DNA of 27,927 nucleotides from Welwitschia mirabilis (Eukaryota; Gnetophyta; Gnetopsida; Welwitschiales). The position numbers were made by a program, and so were the translations under genes. The notes under the pieces were generated by a model. That model was not told where the DNA came from and made no database searches. It saw only the letters and a list, made by a program, of their open reading frames with translations. Shown here piece after piece: positions 7,676-20,689 of the stretch (within the stretch, counting starts at the first letter, position 1; each line of letters starts with the position of its first letter). The stretch spans positions 72,440,303-72,468,229 of the forward strand of contig JBOZIK010000001.1 of NCBI GenBank assembly GCA_051453625.1, in the 5' to 3' direction.

Positions 7676-8315
7676 NNNNNNNNNNNNNNNNNNNNNNNNN
7701 NNNNNNNNNNNNNNNNNNNNNNNNNNNNNNNNNNNNNNNNNNNNNNNNNNNNNNNNNNNNNNNNNNNNNNNNNNNNNNNNNNNNNNNNNNNNNNNNNNNN
7801 NNNNNNNNNNNNNNNNNNNNNNNNNNNNNNNNNNNNNNNNNNNNNNNNNNNNNNNNNNNNNNNNNNNNNNNNNNNNNNNNNNNNNNNNNNNNNNNNNNNN
7901 NNNNNNNNNNNNNNNNNNNNNNNNNNNNNNNNNNNNNNNNNNNNNNNNNNNNNNNNNNNNNNNNNNNNNNNNNNNNNNNNNNNNNNNNNNNNNNNNNNNN
8001 NNNNNNNNNNNNNNNNNNNNNNNNNNNNNNNNNNNNNNNNNNNNNNNNNNNNNNNNNNNNNNNNNNNNNNNNNNNNNNNNNNNNNNNNNNNNNNNNNNNN
8101 NNNNNNNNNNNNNNNNNNNNNNNNNNNNNNNNNNNNNNNNNNNNNNNNNNNNNNNNNNNNNNNNNNNNNNNNNNNNNNNNNNNNNNNNNNNNNNNNNNNN
8201 NNNNNNNNNNNNNNNNNNNNNNNNNNNNNNNNNNNNNNNNNNNNNNNNNNNNNNNNNNNNNNNNNNNNNNNNNNNNNNNNNNNNNNNNNNNNNNNNNNNN
8301 NNNNNNNNNNNNNNN
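7676..8315. other. Assembly gap, 640 N
   Basis: The size differs from the 100-N default, so it is probably an estimate. The homologous interval in copy B is only about 190 bases, so either the estimate is too large or copy A carries an insertion of about 450 bases. Long open frames across it are artefacts of N. Confidence 0.95.
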
Positions 8316-8574
8316 TAGATAATATTTCCAAAACACTTCAAATCATTTAAAAAATCAAAGTATTTTAAAAGTTATAATCATTTTCATGTATAGTATTAGG
8401 ACTGTAATTTTAGAAAATTTGATAGTTTTTAGCCTTAAATGATAATGTTAGAAATAATACTTTTTTCCAAGATAGTTTACGTTAGATTATAAGGAAGCTA
8501 TTATATGTCTACTTTCTAAAAAACTACTATAATTTAATTTTTGTTTCATATTTTCTTAATTATTAATTTTTAAA

Positions 8575-8674
8575 NNNNNNNNNNNNNNNNNNNNNNNNNN
8601 NNNNNNNNNNNNNNNNNNNNNNNNNNNNNNNNNNNNNNNNNNNNNNNNNNNNNNNNNNNNNNNNNNNNNNNNNN
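8575..8674. other. Assembly gap, 100 N
   Basis: A default-size gap immediately before a (CT)n microsatellite, at the junction of the two tandem copies. Confidence 0.95.
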
Positions 8675-8747
<73 letters not shown>

Positions 8748-8783
8748 ACTCACTCACACTCTCACTCTCTCACTCTCACTCAT
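8675..8783 (+). repeat. (CT)n microsatellite grading into CTCA repeats
   Basis: About 36 CT units with one TT interruption run to 8747, followed by CACT/CTCA variants to about 8783. The true length is unknown because the left side is a gap. The Glu-Arg open frame on the minus strand is a consequence of the repeat. Confidence 0.95.
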
Positions 8784-9919
8784 TCTCTTATTTATGGAGG
8801 TTGAAGATTGAAATCTTGAAGTTAAGGAACCCTTAAGCTTAGATCTTGATCATCTTCAACTATAAAAGTCTTACTAATCTTTCTAAGTAAGCTCCTTACT
8901 ATTATTATCCATATGATGTCTTTTTTCTATTGGAATGACTGATATTTCATTATGGAATTATGTATGGCTTTTATGCAGTTATGTTATAAAATATTATCCC
9001 CTCCCATTGGCTTCCACCAAGACGTTATAGTAAGATATGAAGGGGGTTTCTTATGCTTGGTGATGGACGATTACTAATGAATAATTATGGCCAAGTGATC
9101 AAGGGGTTCATTATTAAAAAAATGAAATTTGGGTATTAGGACCATCTTATTAGGAGTAGAGTTTGATCCTCAAAATTCTCTTCAGGTCACTACTCTTCCA
9201 TAGAAAATCTCAAGGCTCATAGTAAATATTTTTTAAATTAATTTGATTTTTTTACAAGGATTTTTTTATACAGTTGATTTATATTTCTAAAAATAATTAG
9301 TTAGTATATCCATTATTTTACTAATCTGAGTTGTTACTTAAGTAGTTACAGAAACTTTGTCATATTTTTGTTATCGCGAAAATTAAATTTCCAGAATAGA
9401 GGCATAGGATAAATACAACATATCTTATTAATTAGTAGATGTAAATTAGTGAAATTTTTTTCTATAAGTCTAAGATGTGTCATGAACATGAAAATGTAAA
9501 AATAGAAATTTTTGTAATAAGTAATTATTTTTAAAAAATTTGTTTGTTAAACTATGTTAGAAGATAAATGCAGAAAATAGTAAGCAAGTAATTTATGTTT
9601 CTGTACCTACTTGTTAACATATTTACAAACTTGAGTATCCTAAGTTGTAGGAAATTGAATAAGTTTTCTAAAACAACTTGAACCATTTAAAAATTAAATA
9701 AGTTTTCTAAAAGTTATGGTCATTTTAGTATAGCATGGTAGAATTGTAATTTTAGAAAATTTAACAATCTTTAGCCTTAAATGATAATGTTAGAAATAAT
9801 ACTTTTATAATTTCAAAATAGTTTAAGTTAGATTTTAAGGAACTTATTATGTGCCTAGTTCCTAAAAAACTACTATAATTTAATATTTGCTTTATATTTA
9901 ATTAATTATTAATTTTTAA
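8784..9919. repeat. Tandem duplication, copy B
   Basis: An ungapped copy of the unit in 6785-8574, with shared words such as TAGCCTTAAATGATAATG (copy A about 8430, copy B about 9773) and AAAAACTACTATAATTTAAT (about 8519 and 9866). It carries many substitutions and small indels. Similarity can be followed to ATTAATTTTTAA at 9919, where copy A meets a gap, so the true unit may be longer. Confidence 0.8.
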
Positions 9920-12480
9920 CTATGATGTATCCTTAGAGCCCAAAAATGTCATAATTAATGTTTAAAGTTATAGAAAAATTGTTACACAAAATTTTATAGG
10001 GAAATTAAGTATATAAAATATGTTTCTATTAGTAGATTTAAGTTGAATTACCTATAAGTTATATTTAATGGTAAAAATACCTCTTTTACCCTTCTTCTTC
10101 AACTTAGTTTGAATGTGCATGCTTATAAGAGTTTTCACCTTAGTAGTTTAAGTGACATAAGTAGTCTCTAGCTTATCACTTATTTATATTGACTTTTAAT
10201 ATAACCATGTAAAATCTTGGATAAATACTTATGTTTTAACAATTATGCTTGAGCTATACTTTCTTTTGTTTACCTTATTTCCATCAATCCATGGACATTA
10301 TTATATAAGCATGAAAGAATGTTTCTAGGATTGGCATAGCTCTAGGTATGTTTTAGTTTCTTTAAGCACATTATTTTATATGTTTATTATTATTTATAAA
10401 AAAAGAAAAGGATATTTCCTTTGTTTAGATAGAAAATAAAAGAAAAGAATATTTCATTTATTTAGATTTTTGTTATTATATCTTGAAAAAATAAATGTTC
10501 TTGTATGCTTGCTTTTCTTTTATAGTTACTTCTATAAAATAAACCAAATGATGATTAGAATTATTATAACTAGTTAAATAATTTAGTAAATATCCACATT
10601 TTTTAGAATTTTTTGCATGCATTTGTATGGTATTTTTATCGAATATGACTAAATTAAGATAATTCTAATAATGTTCATCCCCACATTTGGATTTCATCAC
10701 CAAGGTGGATTGCATTTTTTTTTGATACCTTTTTGGAAGTGGATTTGATCACCACTCTCTTGCCTTATGCATGTATAAACTTACTTGAACTTAATATCTC
10801 AATTCCTTGACATCCATGAATCATGTTACATCATTAGAAGATATTTCAAGGAAGAAGGGGTTATTTGTAAGCATGCATCCACCTCACATATGGCTTATCA
10901 CCTATATTGCAAGTATACTGAGGTGAAGTGAAACCCTATGGAGTTGAGCTTAACCATGTTTTTATAGTTTAAAAATTAAAATAAAACTAACTCACATTTA
11001 GAGGATGGCTAGATATCAAGTTAGAATACCATTCACTAGAGTTGTAATCTCTTATTATATTGGTTGAGTAGTATTCTTAAAATGTATTCATCTATGTTGA
11101 CAATAAGTTTATATCTTCTAAACTATTTACAAGATATCTTTTATGTGATGAAAGAATAAAAAGAAATAGAGGACAAAAACTTATGACATCATCATTTTTT
11201 GTAAACTAAAATAACCTAGAAATTAATTATAGTAAAATGTATAATATTAGTATAATTTGTCTTTCTTAGAATATATAAGTTCTAATAAAGGAGTATATAG
11301 AAATTGGTCCTAGGTTTCATTATGTCTATGAGGTAAAAATATTAAAGAATAAAGGAAGAGAAGAAAAAGTTCTTAATTAGGTAAGAGTATAGAGGGTATC
11401 TCTCTTTATCTTTTAGATGATAAATATAATCTTTGAATTAAGTTCTATAATACATAGGTAGGTATATGATAAATATAATCAAATGAAGCATGTGAAAGGA
11501 GGTCGCATATAAAAAGGTATTGAAGAGATACGTTATAAAGAGTGATGCATTTACTGGATGATGTTGTAAAACAAGCACTGATTTAGACTTTGGAATAGGC
11601 TTATTCATGCTAAGGATTAGACTATTTTGATTAGTTTAGTAGCTAAACTCATAGTATCATAAAGAATGATTTCTGACTTGAAGAATTGAAGATTATTCTT
11701 TTCTTAGTTGGAAATTTTTTAGAATGCATAATTCTAAAGAAAAATTTAAGATCTCAGATCTTTGTTCTCCTTCAAAAATTAGTACAATCGTACTTTCTAT
11801 ATTTTTATGAGTTGTTCCTTATTTTCATCACTTGATTTATAGAGACTTTGGTTTAGTGAACCTGTGATTTTATTTAGCATTTTAATGTATTATTTCTGAA
11901 TCATTCTAAAAGCTTTGAGCTCCATTGTGTGAATGTTAATTCTCAAGAAAACATATTTCTAAACTTCAAACTCTTAGTCAAGCATATTTGGCCAATGCTC
12001 CAAATATTCTTATTGATGATGTTCTACAGAATGCCTTTCTTTAAGTTGTGTTATGCAATATGCATATTATATTTGTAAGCAAGGCCATAGTTAAGAAAAT
12101 GTATAACTAAAAATGTAGTTTGAAGAAAGACCAAAATGTGTGATTAAAATTCTATTTGTTACATCCTTAGGATGGTCTACATAACTTTCAATAATCTCAA
12201 TGCTATTAATAGATTTTATATGACACTGTACTATTTAATGGGCAAGCTACATCTTTTATGTTCCACCTCTAATTTTGCTTTTCATGTTATACATTCTTCC
12301 ATTCCTCAACTTCCATTCACTCTTCTTTATTGGTTGTTTGTATTACTCTATTGAATTATGAATCTAGGACTTGCGTGATGTGCTTCTCTTATTGATGAGG
12401 TCCTCTTTAATCCAAGCTAGACTTATCAATTCCTATAAACTTGATTCATTGCTTTTACCATGCCATTTCAACTAGTTATT

Positions 12481-12554
12481 GATTTCTAGTTTTTTAAGTA
12501 ATTTATAGGTTTTATTATGATTTCTAGTTTTTTAAGTAATTTATAGGTTTTATT
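12481..12554. repeat. Perfect tandem duplication, 38-base period
   Basis: The unit starts GATTTCTAGTTTTTTAAG and occurs at 12481-12518 and 12519-12554; the second copy lacks only the last two bases. Identity is complete, so this is a young duplication or slippage event in otherwise diverged DNA. Confidence 0.95.
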
Positions 12555-14109
12555 CTAACTTTCTTTTAATATCTTTAGTGATAACTTTAGATAAAGAGAT
12601 CCAATTACAAATTTTCTTTCTTAATAAAACAAAAATATATTTAGTATGATGATTTTTCATGACATTTAGTTAATATGAATATCTAATGCATCTTAGTAAT
12701 CCTTTTATTTTTGATATAATATTAACATAGCCTTTAGTTGAAATTGAAGCCCTTATGGATGTAGGATCATGTAAGTTAGCATGCATATCTTGTGTTATTC
12801 TACTTTTTCTATTTTCATTTACATATTGTACTCAAAATACTATGGTTTAAAAATAACATGATTTAGATGCATATATTTACACCTTAACTTATGAAACACT
12901 TTACATTACCAATAGATTTTATAATGAATTTTACATTGTTACTTGACATAATCACATTGTATATTAAATATGCATATAATAATTTTAAATAATAGAAGCC
13001 AAGCCAAATGGTCAATTATTCTCTTTCTTTATTATATTACCATAATAGTGTCATGCTCACTCCTATGCCCATAAATACTAAAATATTGATTTAGTAGTGG
13101 CCATTAACCCTATTAGGTTGATTTAGTTCTAGTTTAGTACTTTGGTTTTATTCTAGTAAGTTAATCATTTTGATTTTAATAATTACCTATTAATAGATTT
13201 AGCCTTGGTATGATCTCTAAACTTACTCTATGTCATAAATCTAAGATTGATAAATGATATGTTCTCAAATTAATAAATATCTGTTAGACATGAATAATAA
13301 CACTAATAAACATTAGCAATAGCATTTATTTGAATGTTTCCAATGTAAGCACATAATTCTATATAAGAATTATTTAAATGTTTCCAATGTTTTTTTTAGA
13401 ATTATAGAATGTTTTTAGTGTAAATTTGATGAAAATAATGAATATTAATAAAATGATAATGATAATTACACTTTAGTCTAATGTCAGCATGATTAGATAT
13501 TGATGACATAGATCAAATGATCTAATGGAATGATGTAGGAAGGGAACATGTGTAGAATGATAATTTGGTAGGGTATGTATGAGAGACAAATAAATTAATA
13601 ATGGTAATTACATTAATAATGACATCAAGTAATGGTGGTATTGGTGATGATGATTTTGATATTGCTAATGGTAATACTAAAGGTCTTGATAAGATTTAAT
13701 AATTAATTAATGGCATTCTGATGTGTTTTTCATGGCTATTTAGAATTATATATCTATGTTTATATTCATTATGTTATGCTATAAAAAAAAATAGTTAATG
13801 TGATGTCCTTGTCATATAAGGCATGTGTGTATGATGCATGTATGAGATCAATCTTCATGACCTAAGAGTCATATTATTGCCTAGTGGAAGGAATAATAGT
13901 GACATCTATATGAGATTGATCTTTATGATCTGTGTGGCCATGATTTGGCTTATGTAGATATAGCCCTTATCAATACCTATTTCTAGCTTTGAATTACTTC
14001 ATTTTCTCTTTGCTATACTTGAGTATGTATTTCCCAATTTCAATTAACCTTTTAGATTACTACTATAATACTGCACTTTATTCTAATGTAATACTAATAT
14101 AATATTTCA

Positions 14110-14173
14110 CTTTATTCACTAAGATTCTTCATCATTAAGTTCTTTATTCACTAAGATTCTTCATCATTAAGTT
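14110..14173. repeat. Perfect tandem duplication, 32-base period
   Basis: The unit starts CTTTATTCACTAAGATTC and occurs at 14110-14141 and 14142-14173 without differences. It has no coding content that I can see. Confidence 0.95.
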
Positions 14174-17100
14174 TTAGTCTTTGATCTTGGTATTTACTAG
14201 AGGTATATTATAAAATTAATTTTATAAAACTATAAGAACAAGGTAAAAATAGCTTATGTCTCTTCATGTTTCAACCTAAAATAGTAAACCTATATTGAAT
14301 TTAACATTGACCATAAAATCATAATCACTTCATTTTCAATAAATATCTTAATATGTTTTCAAAATGTAGGGCTTGACAATGTAGGAATATAGATAATGCT
14401 ATAATAAGATGATTTTCAATACTTTTAGACAAGATATCATGTATGAATTATTGATTTCTATGATTTTGTGATTTTCTATTCTTATATGCTAAGGAAAGTG
14501 GATGCTTGTAAATATTATTACATAACAAAAATTCTAAAAGTAGGTTTTTAAACAATTCATAAAATATTTTATTCTCTTTTATTTAAATGCTTACATGTCT
14601 AAACATTTTTGAAAATTTACTCTTTTATATAATATAGATCACAATCACTCATTACAAAAAAAGCTTAAAGAAAAATTTATTTTGTAAGTAGAGAAGATCC
14701 TTCTTATCTATTAAGAAGCTAAAGAGGATGACATGATAGAAAATGTCATTATAGTAAGTTTATGAAGGAAATTATTTACTACGGAAATAGAGAGTAAGGA
14801 CCATAAGTAATACGTTATAGTTAATAAAGGCCTAACATGAAAAGATCTTGTGATGATTTCCCATATCTAGATAATTATGTTCTTCAATGTAAATATATAA
14901 AAAAAATTATTTCCAAATTTATCTTGAACATGGTTTAGACCAATAAAGATTTCTAAAAACTAGTTGTAAAGATACTAGTCTTCTAGGCAAAATTGAATGT
15001 CTTATTATTAACATTATTGCCACTTTATTTTATGAAATGAGACTATATTTTACCTTTACCAAAGGAGGAGAGATAGTAAGATTCACATTATAGATGCTAT
15101 CACTTATCTTCAATCTACTTCAAACTTTATCCTAAAGAGATTAGTCTAAAAATAGTAAAACTACTATTTAGCTTTCCTAACTACATTAAGTTCATTTCTC
15201 TAAAAAATAAAGGTAGTAAATTATTTTGAATAGTCATGCCTTATAAAAAAATAACTTCTGTATCTGCTTATTATATATTTGTAAGAAAATTATTTTATTG
15301 TAAATTAATGCTTAAGGATAGACAAGATTTCATTTCCATTTATTACATTTATCTTATAGATTAAATAGTGATCCAAAAAATGTCTTTAACTAGGTGTCAT
15401 TCTTAGAGTATAATAGTTGAAATTACTTAGAAAACTTTAAAATAGGATGGATATTATATCATAGATGGTATCTACAAATCTTATATAAGATCATTACTAG
15501 CTTCCATTAATGTAATACCTTTTAGAATTTCTTTTTCACTTCATAACTTATTTTTTTATTTGCGCTAATTCTTAAATATTATTAAGAACATTGAATAGTA
15601 TTTTTAAAACATGGTATTAATTATAAAGCTCTCTCTTTCTATGTTAAATTAAAAAAACATCATCACCTCTATGATAAGCACCATTGTTAAGAGGAGTGAT
15701 GTGGTAGATGCACCATTTGACAACATTAATAATGTCAATCTTACTAAAGAGATTATCATGGACTTAATTTTAATTATATTGGTAGAAAGAAATCCTATCC
15801 TTACAAGGTCAAATTTTCATAAAACTTGACAATATCCTATTAGATAGATATTTAGCTAGTGTAGAAGGTATATAAGTGAATACTTAGCTTTTTGTCTTTT
15901 TTAGTCTTATTTTTTATAAATAATTAACTTGATGGCCATGGACTCTGATTTTTTTCTATATTTTAATTGTTTTAAATTCCATCCTTATAGTCCATAATTA
16001 TTCTTATATTTTAAGGTTTTTATGAGTGGGATTTCTAGGGCCTTAGGTGTATATTCTTCATGTCTAACTTTATTTACTTAATTTCCTATTCATGTTAACA
16101 AATATTTCAAATAAATAGGTTTTTTATAATAATATACATTTGGTTTATAATCCTATTTCATTTTCATTTTCATAACTATTCCATTATGTTATATGTAAAA
16201 ACTTTCAAGAATTTAATAATCAATAGAATTTGGGTTAAAATAGCATAGAATATTGATAGTGACTTAGAACATGCTTTATGGTATCCTACTATTCATTAAT
16301 GTTAATGGTTTTTTATTTTATAATCATCACCATTTTTCTTTTATTTTTGGATGTAACTCACTTTAAGAAGGAAGAAATTAAAATGCCACCAGATCAGATA
16401 GGTCTCCTTGTAACTAAGATAAAGAGCTGGAAGCCTTGTAAGATGTGCTTGAAGACACTAACTATAAATTATCTAATCTAATTATGTTCTAATAATGATA
16501 CCCCATTTGAAGATATTCACTTCATATCAACATCTCTTCTTTGATTTCCATCAAATATTTATCATCTTAAAATTAACTATTATATTCCTTATATTATAGA
16601 ATATCAATGGCCATTTTTTAAAGTTAAGAATATGTTTCTCTTTCTTATTGAAGAGGAGAAATGATTAGATAAACTAATGAAATAAATACATTTGGGTAAT
16701 TCAAGTGAAATTATTAGCATTTTCAATCAAGTAGCTAGATATGTTAAGAATTTATATACTGAAGTGACACAGTGAATAAGAAAGAAGAACTTATATTACA
16801 AAAACCTATGTGATCTTCATGCCATCTTAAAAAAAGAAGAAAGTTAAGAATGATAAGCTAGTAAATAAATTATACATGATCTAGTGAATAACATACTATC
16901 TCAAGACAAAATAGGATAAATTAAAGAAGGGATTGAGTAAGTTAAACATAAAAAGTAAGTCTTTGTAAATCTAGTTAAATTGTAAGGATTCTCATTAAAA
17001 CCTAAAAATGTTTAGATGTGAGAATATTATCTATCATATAAAATAATAAAAATCTTATTTCAATAATTTAAATAAGCTCTTTTAATTAGAGAGGTAATAA

Positions 17101-18676
17101 AGGATTAACATTTTAGAAGTAAAACAAATTAAAGAAAATCTTTTATTAGCAATGAAATACTTAAAGAACTTTAGGATTGATTGTGTTTGGAAAATGTTTA
17201 TCATAAATGAAGGTAATTCCTCACATTTGTATATGTATGTGCATAAGATTTGTTCTTATACTTAAATTTTAATCCTAATTTTGTTTGTATTATTGATAAG
17301 AAAAAAATATTTGTAAATCTTATCATACGTTTTCTTGTTAAAAATGAATGAAATGATAAATGTTTATTTATATGCCATGATAAGATTTCATATTATGCAT
17401 CGTTATTATTATATTTTCATTATTATTAAATGAATCTAACTTTGTTTTATAGGATAATAATTTAAATTCATGAACAATGAGAAGGCCTACTAAGAAAGTA
17501 GAAATTGTTACAAGAAGATAGATGACATAGAAAAGGATAACAATATTAACTGACATAGGAATACTAAGATAGATGGAATAAGTAAGTGAATATAAATAAA
17601 TAATGTTATTACCAATTAATATGCATTGGATAAGAGACATAGGGAATTTTTTTTGAACTCATAAGAATTGAAAAAGATCAAAGAAGAAAAAAATCATAGA
17701 GGACGGACTGCAAAGTAACTTCCAATTTATTATATCTACTATTAATCATAAAGAACTATTTTTCTATTATCCTTTATTAATGTAAAGCAAAATTTGCTAT
17801 TCTAAAAATAATATTTTATCACTATGTACTTAATTTGAGAAAGTTACATGATAGTTATTGCTTGCTCTTAATATTAATATTAGCTAGAGTTAATATTGAG
17901 ATAAAGTATATCAAATAGAAATAAATGATGCATAAAATATGACTATGTTATTCTCTATTCTCTTGTTTTGTTCTATTTCACATTCCTTATAAATATTGTT
18001 AATCATAAAGAAATTATTAGAATATCATTTGCTAATAATAATCATTCTTAATAATAGATGTGTTTTGATGTAATAAAAAAATGTCTTTATTTAAGTTAGA
18101 AATATAAAAATTTTAATCTCCACTAATAGGTTAAGTTTATGATGTGGTGATATAATTTACATTTTTACAAAAATTATATGATGTACATTCACTTTTATTA
18201 GGTCTTTTTATGGATTTAATTTATCATTTTATAGCCCTTTTGATTGGTTTATAGGATTGTCATTTTAACACTAGAAGAAGAATAATTCTAGTCTTATTAG
18301 TAAAATAATGAAGACCCTTTTGAAAAGAGATAAATAAGGATGATAGAAGGATAAGAAGTAATGTTATCTTCATAATTCTAAAAAATACAAGTTTGGTGAG
18401 AAATTAGTGATGCTACAAGTACTGAAATTGACCCTTGTAATTTCATGAAAGATATGAAAACAATTAAAAGAAACTAAGAAGAGTTCCAACATAAAATATA
18501 TCTTTTGATACAAGCTTGTATAGGAAAATAAAAATCACAAAGAATAATAGGGTTATATTGGAATGAAAAAGATGAAGTTGACTCAACCCCTTTATGCATA
18601 AATAATTAAATCCCTTACACATCCAACCTTATGGATCCTTTAGTGCTAGAAACACCTAATAAGATAAAAAGCATAA

Positions 18677-19092
18677 TGTAATGTTCCAAAATCATTAATT
18701 GAATAAATATATGTGTTAAGCATTAATGAAGAATGATTAACAAGAGATGTAAATGGATGTGACCCAAATATGTAAAGATGTGCTCCTTCATTATGTAATA
18801 TAATCCTATGGCATTAGGTAGGAGTGGATAGACGGGGTTGATGTAATCAACAACAACCTTAGATGATTCCCAAGTATCCTAGAAGGGGGAATCAGGTTGT
18901 TTTTCATGTATTTACCTATAATTACTAGTCCACAGCTATTTGCTAATGATGTGGAATGTAATCTGTGGCTATTAATAATAAGAGCCTTATTCTTTCTAAA
19001 TTATTCCTTGTTATTTCTATGGATCTTAACATGTTATTTTAAATGTTTTTTTTATGCAGAGTAATTCTAAAATAGTGAAATGGGACATTACA
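18677..19092 (+). mobile_element. LTR of a gypsy-type element (5' LTR or remnant)
   Basis: The 416-base segment starts TGTAATGTTCCA and ends TGGGACATTACA: inverted termini with one mismatch and the canonical TG...CA. Directly after it comes a decayed initiator-Met PBS, so it acts as a 5' LTR for a plus-strand element. A GGGACATTACA end next to TTTGGTATCAGAGC-like sequence is common in Del/Tekay-type gypsy elements. No matching second LTR was seen in the window. The first five bases upstream are CATAA. Confidence 0.7.
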
Positions 19093-19094
19093 TT

Positions 19095-19106
19095 TAGTAT
19101 CAAAGC
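19095..19106 (+). other. Decayed primer binding site (initiator-Met tRNA)
   Basis: TAGTATCAAAGC differs from TGGTATCAGAGC at two positions, both G to A. It begins two bases after the LTR end, the same spacing as in the copia element. Confidence 0.7.
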
Positions 19107-20470
19107 TAATAATAAGTGGTAAACCACTACTTAAAGAAAAAGAAGGAAGAAGCTCAGTTTATAAATTAAATAGCCAAAAGACCAAATAGTATAACAAAGA
19201 ATAATATTATGGTAATTAAAGAAAACAAGGTGCCAGCAGAAATAGGGTGCATGATACTTTAACATGGAAAAATTAAACATCACTACTGAGGAGTAAGGAG
19301 ATCCTCTATGAAGAACATAATAAGGTTGTAACCCTTTATGCCTAGGATAGAAGGCTTTATGCCACCTAGAACTACTTCCATTCTAGTAGGCTATGTAGAA
19401 ACTATCATAGTACTTATTTCAACTAAAGAAGAAGTTGCTATAGAATCTATCCTAGTAATAAGATATGACCTCTCATAGAGCTTCATATAAAGCTTACTAT
19501 AAGCAACCAAAGTCCCCAATAGATGTTATTTTGAGAGCTCCCTATCATGATATAGTACATTGATGTCATCAATACTAATGGCTAGATATTTACACAAGCC
19601 TGAGTCATCTTTTCATTCTTCACCAACCAAGCAGACAAGGAAACCTAAATTTCTTCTACTGCAGTCATCCATGAAGCATCTGCCCATAATTTCTTCTTTG
19701 ATAAATGCATGTTCTCCACCTTATTCTCTAGAATCTAAAGGGAATCAATCATGGATTTCTGCATTTCATGATGGGTCATGTAGTAAAATGACTCCATCAT
19801 ATCAACCATATTGTAGAAATCTCAAACTGGAGTAGGCCATTCTAACTGTGTAGAACAATGGGGAGTGAAGCAAGCAAAATAGCTATATTCAAAATCCTAG
19901 GGTACATCTACTACCTTGGATCAATGATGAGTTTATACATCATTTAGATGTAATAAATGCATGACCTATGCATGTAGAAGGCTAAAAAGGGACTAGTAAT
20001 TCCATATCTAGTCCATCAACTCCTTGACCTTAGGGTACAAGGTCTCCATCACTAATAGAAGCTAATTAGTATGATAGGATACTTGGCCCTATTCATTTAA
20101 AATAGACCATGGAGCTATAAGCGGGTGGCAAGAAGGTCTAAAAAAGGGTGGGTAATAGGATAACTCCAACTGGGAGGCTGAAAATAAAAGGTGGAATAGA
20201 ACATATCCCCCTACTCCATTAAGGTGTCAAAATCGTTAAGTACCTCTTCCTTTTAAGATTAAAAAATAAACAATAAATCCATAAAGAGGCTAGTGGAAGG
20301 GACAAAAGAAAAAGTTTCACTTACAATGATGCACTCCTCCCTTTTCTATTAAAGAGAGAGCTTCTCCAAAGGCTGTGAGGTAAAATCTATGTCCTCATTG
20401 ACCAAAGTATTTAAATAAGACACCTCAAATAAAATTAAAAAATACTTTTATCAAAAACAAAAAAAAAGTA
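19107..20470. other. Unclassified decayed sequence downstream of the LTR
   Basis: This should be the leader and gag region of the element that starts at 18677, but no gag motif could be read. A 91-codon open frame on the plus strand (19560-19835, rich in Ser, Pro and Lys) has no domain that I recognise. Base composition is less AT-rich than the preceding stretch, which suggests old coding sequence of either strand. I assign no function. Confidence 0.3.
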
Positions 20471-20472
20471 TA

Positions 20473-20577
20473 TGTGTGTGTGTGATAGAAAGAGAGAGAG
20501 AGAAGAAGAAGAAGAAGAAGAAGAAGAAGAAGAAGAAGAAGAAGAAGAAGAAGAAGAAGAAGAAGAAGAAGAAGAAG
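20473..20577 (+). repeat. Compound microsatellite (TG)n-(GA)n-(GAA)n
   Basis: Six TG units, a short interruption, about six GA units, then about 25 uninterrupted GAA units (20502-20577) running into the gap. The length is therefore a minimum. Poly-Glu, poly-Lys or poly-Leu frames over it are artefacts. Confidence 0.95.
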
Positions 20578-20689
20578 NNNNNNNNNNNNNNNNNNNNNNN
20601 NNNNNNNNNNNNNNNNNNNNNNNNNNNNNNNNNNNNNNNNNNNNNNNNNNNNNNNNNNNNNNNNNNNNNNNNNNNNNNNNNNNNNNNNN
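20578..20689. other. Assembly gap, 112 N
   Basis: The gap follows directly on the GAA tract; assembly failure in the microsatellite is the likely cause. Confidence 0.95.

Larger units (their letters stand above)
6785..8574. repeat. Tandem duplication, copy A (interrupted by two gaps)
   Basis: The sequence after the microsatellite, for example 6826-6850 and 6985-7060, aligns with 8835 onward in copy B, and 8316-8574 aligns with about 9650-9919. No protein is recognisable. Inside are a 100-N gap with duplicated flanks and a 640-N gap; copy B needs only about 190 bases at the place of the 640-N gap. What the unit originally was is unknown; a leader or non-coding exon and a repeat fragment are both possible. 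Confidence 0.8.
9920..18676. other. AT-rich stretch with no recognisable gene
   Basis: I read both strands for conserved retroelement or host protein words and found none I can defend. Short open frames (12172-12354, 16278-16481 on plus; 17368-17640 on minus) have the Leu/Ile/Phe/Tyr-rich composition expected from AT-rich DNA and no motif. Local features are two direct repeats (listed separately), a diverged repeat of ATGAGATCAATCTTCATGA (about 13843 and 13910) and a purine run AAAGGAGGAGAGA near 15060 that could be an old polypurine tract. Confidence 0.5.

Noticed and set aside
7629-8341. Long open frames on both strands across 7676-8315
   Set aside because: They consist almost entirely of unknown residues from the 640-N gap.
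8556-8753. Glu-Arg repeat protein on the minus strand
   Set aside because: It is the translation of a (CT)n microsatellite plus a gap.
15050-15085. Polypurine tract AAAGGAGGAGAGA as the end of another LTR element
   Set aside because: No TG...CA LTR or coding relic could be tied to it, so it is only mentioned in the AT-rich block.
17368-17640. Hydrophobic 90-codon minus-strand frame that looks like membrane segments
   Set aside because: The Ile/Leu/Tyr richness is expected from AT-rich DNA; there is no homology word and the neighbouring sequence is non-coding.
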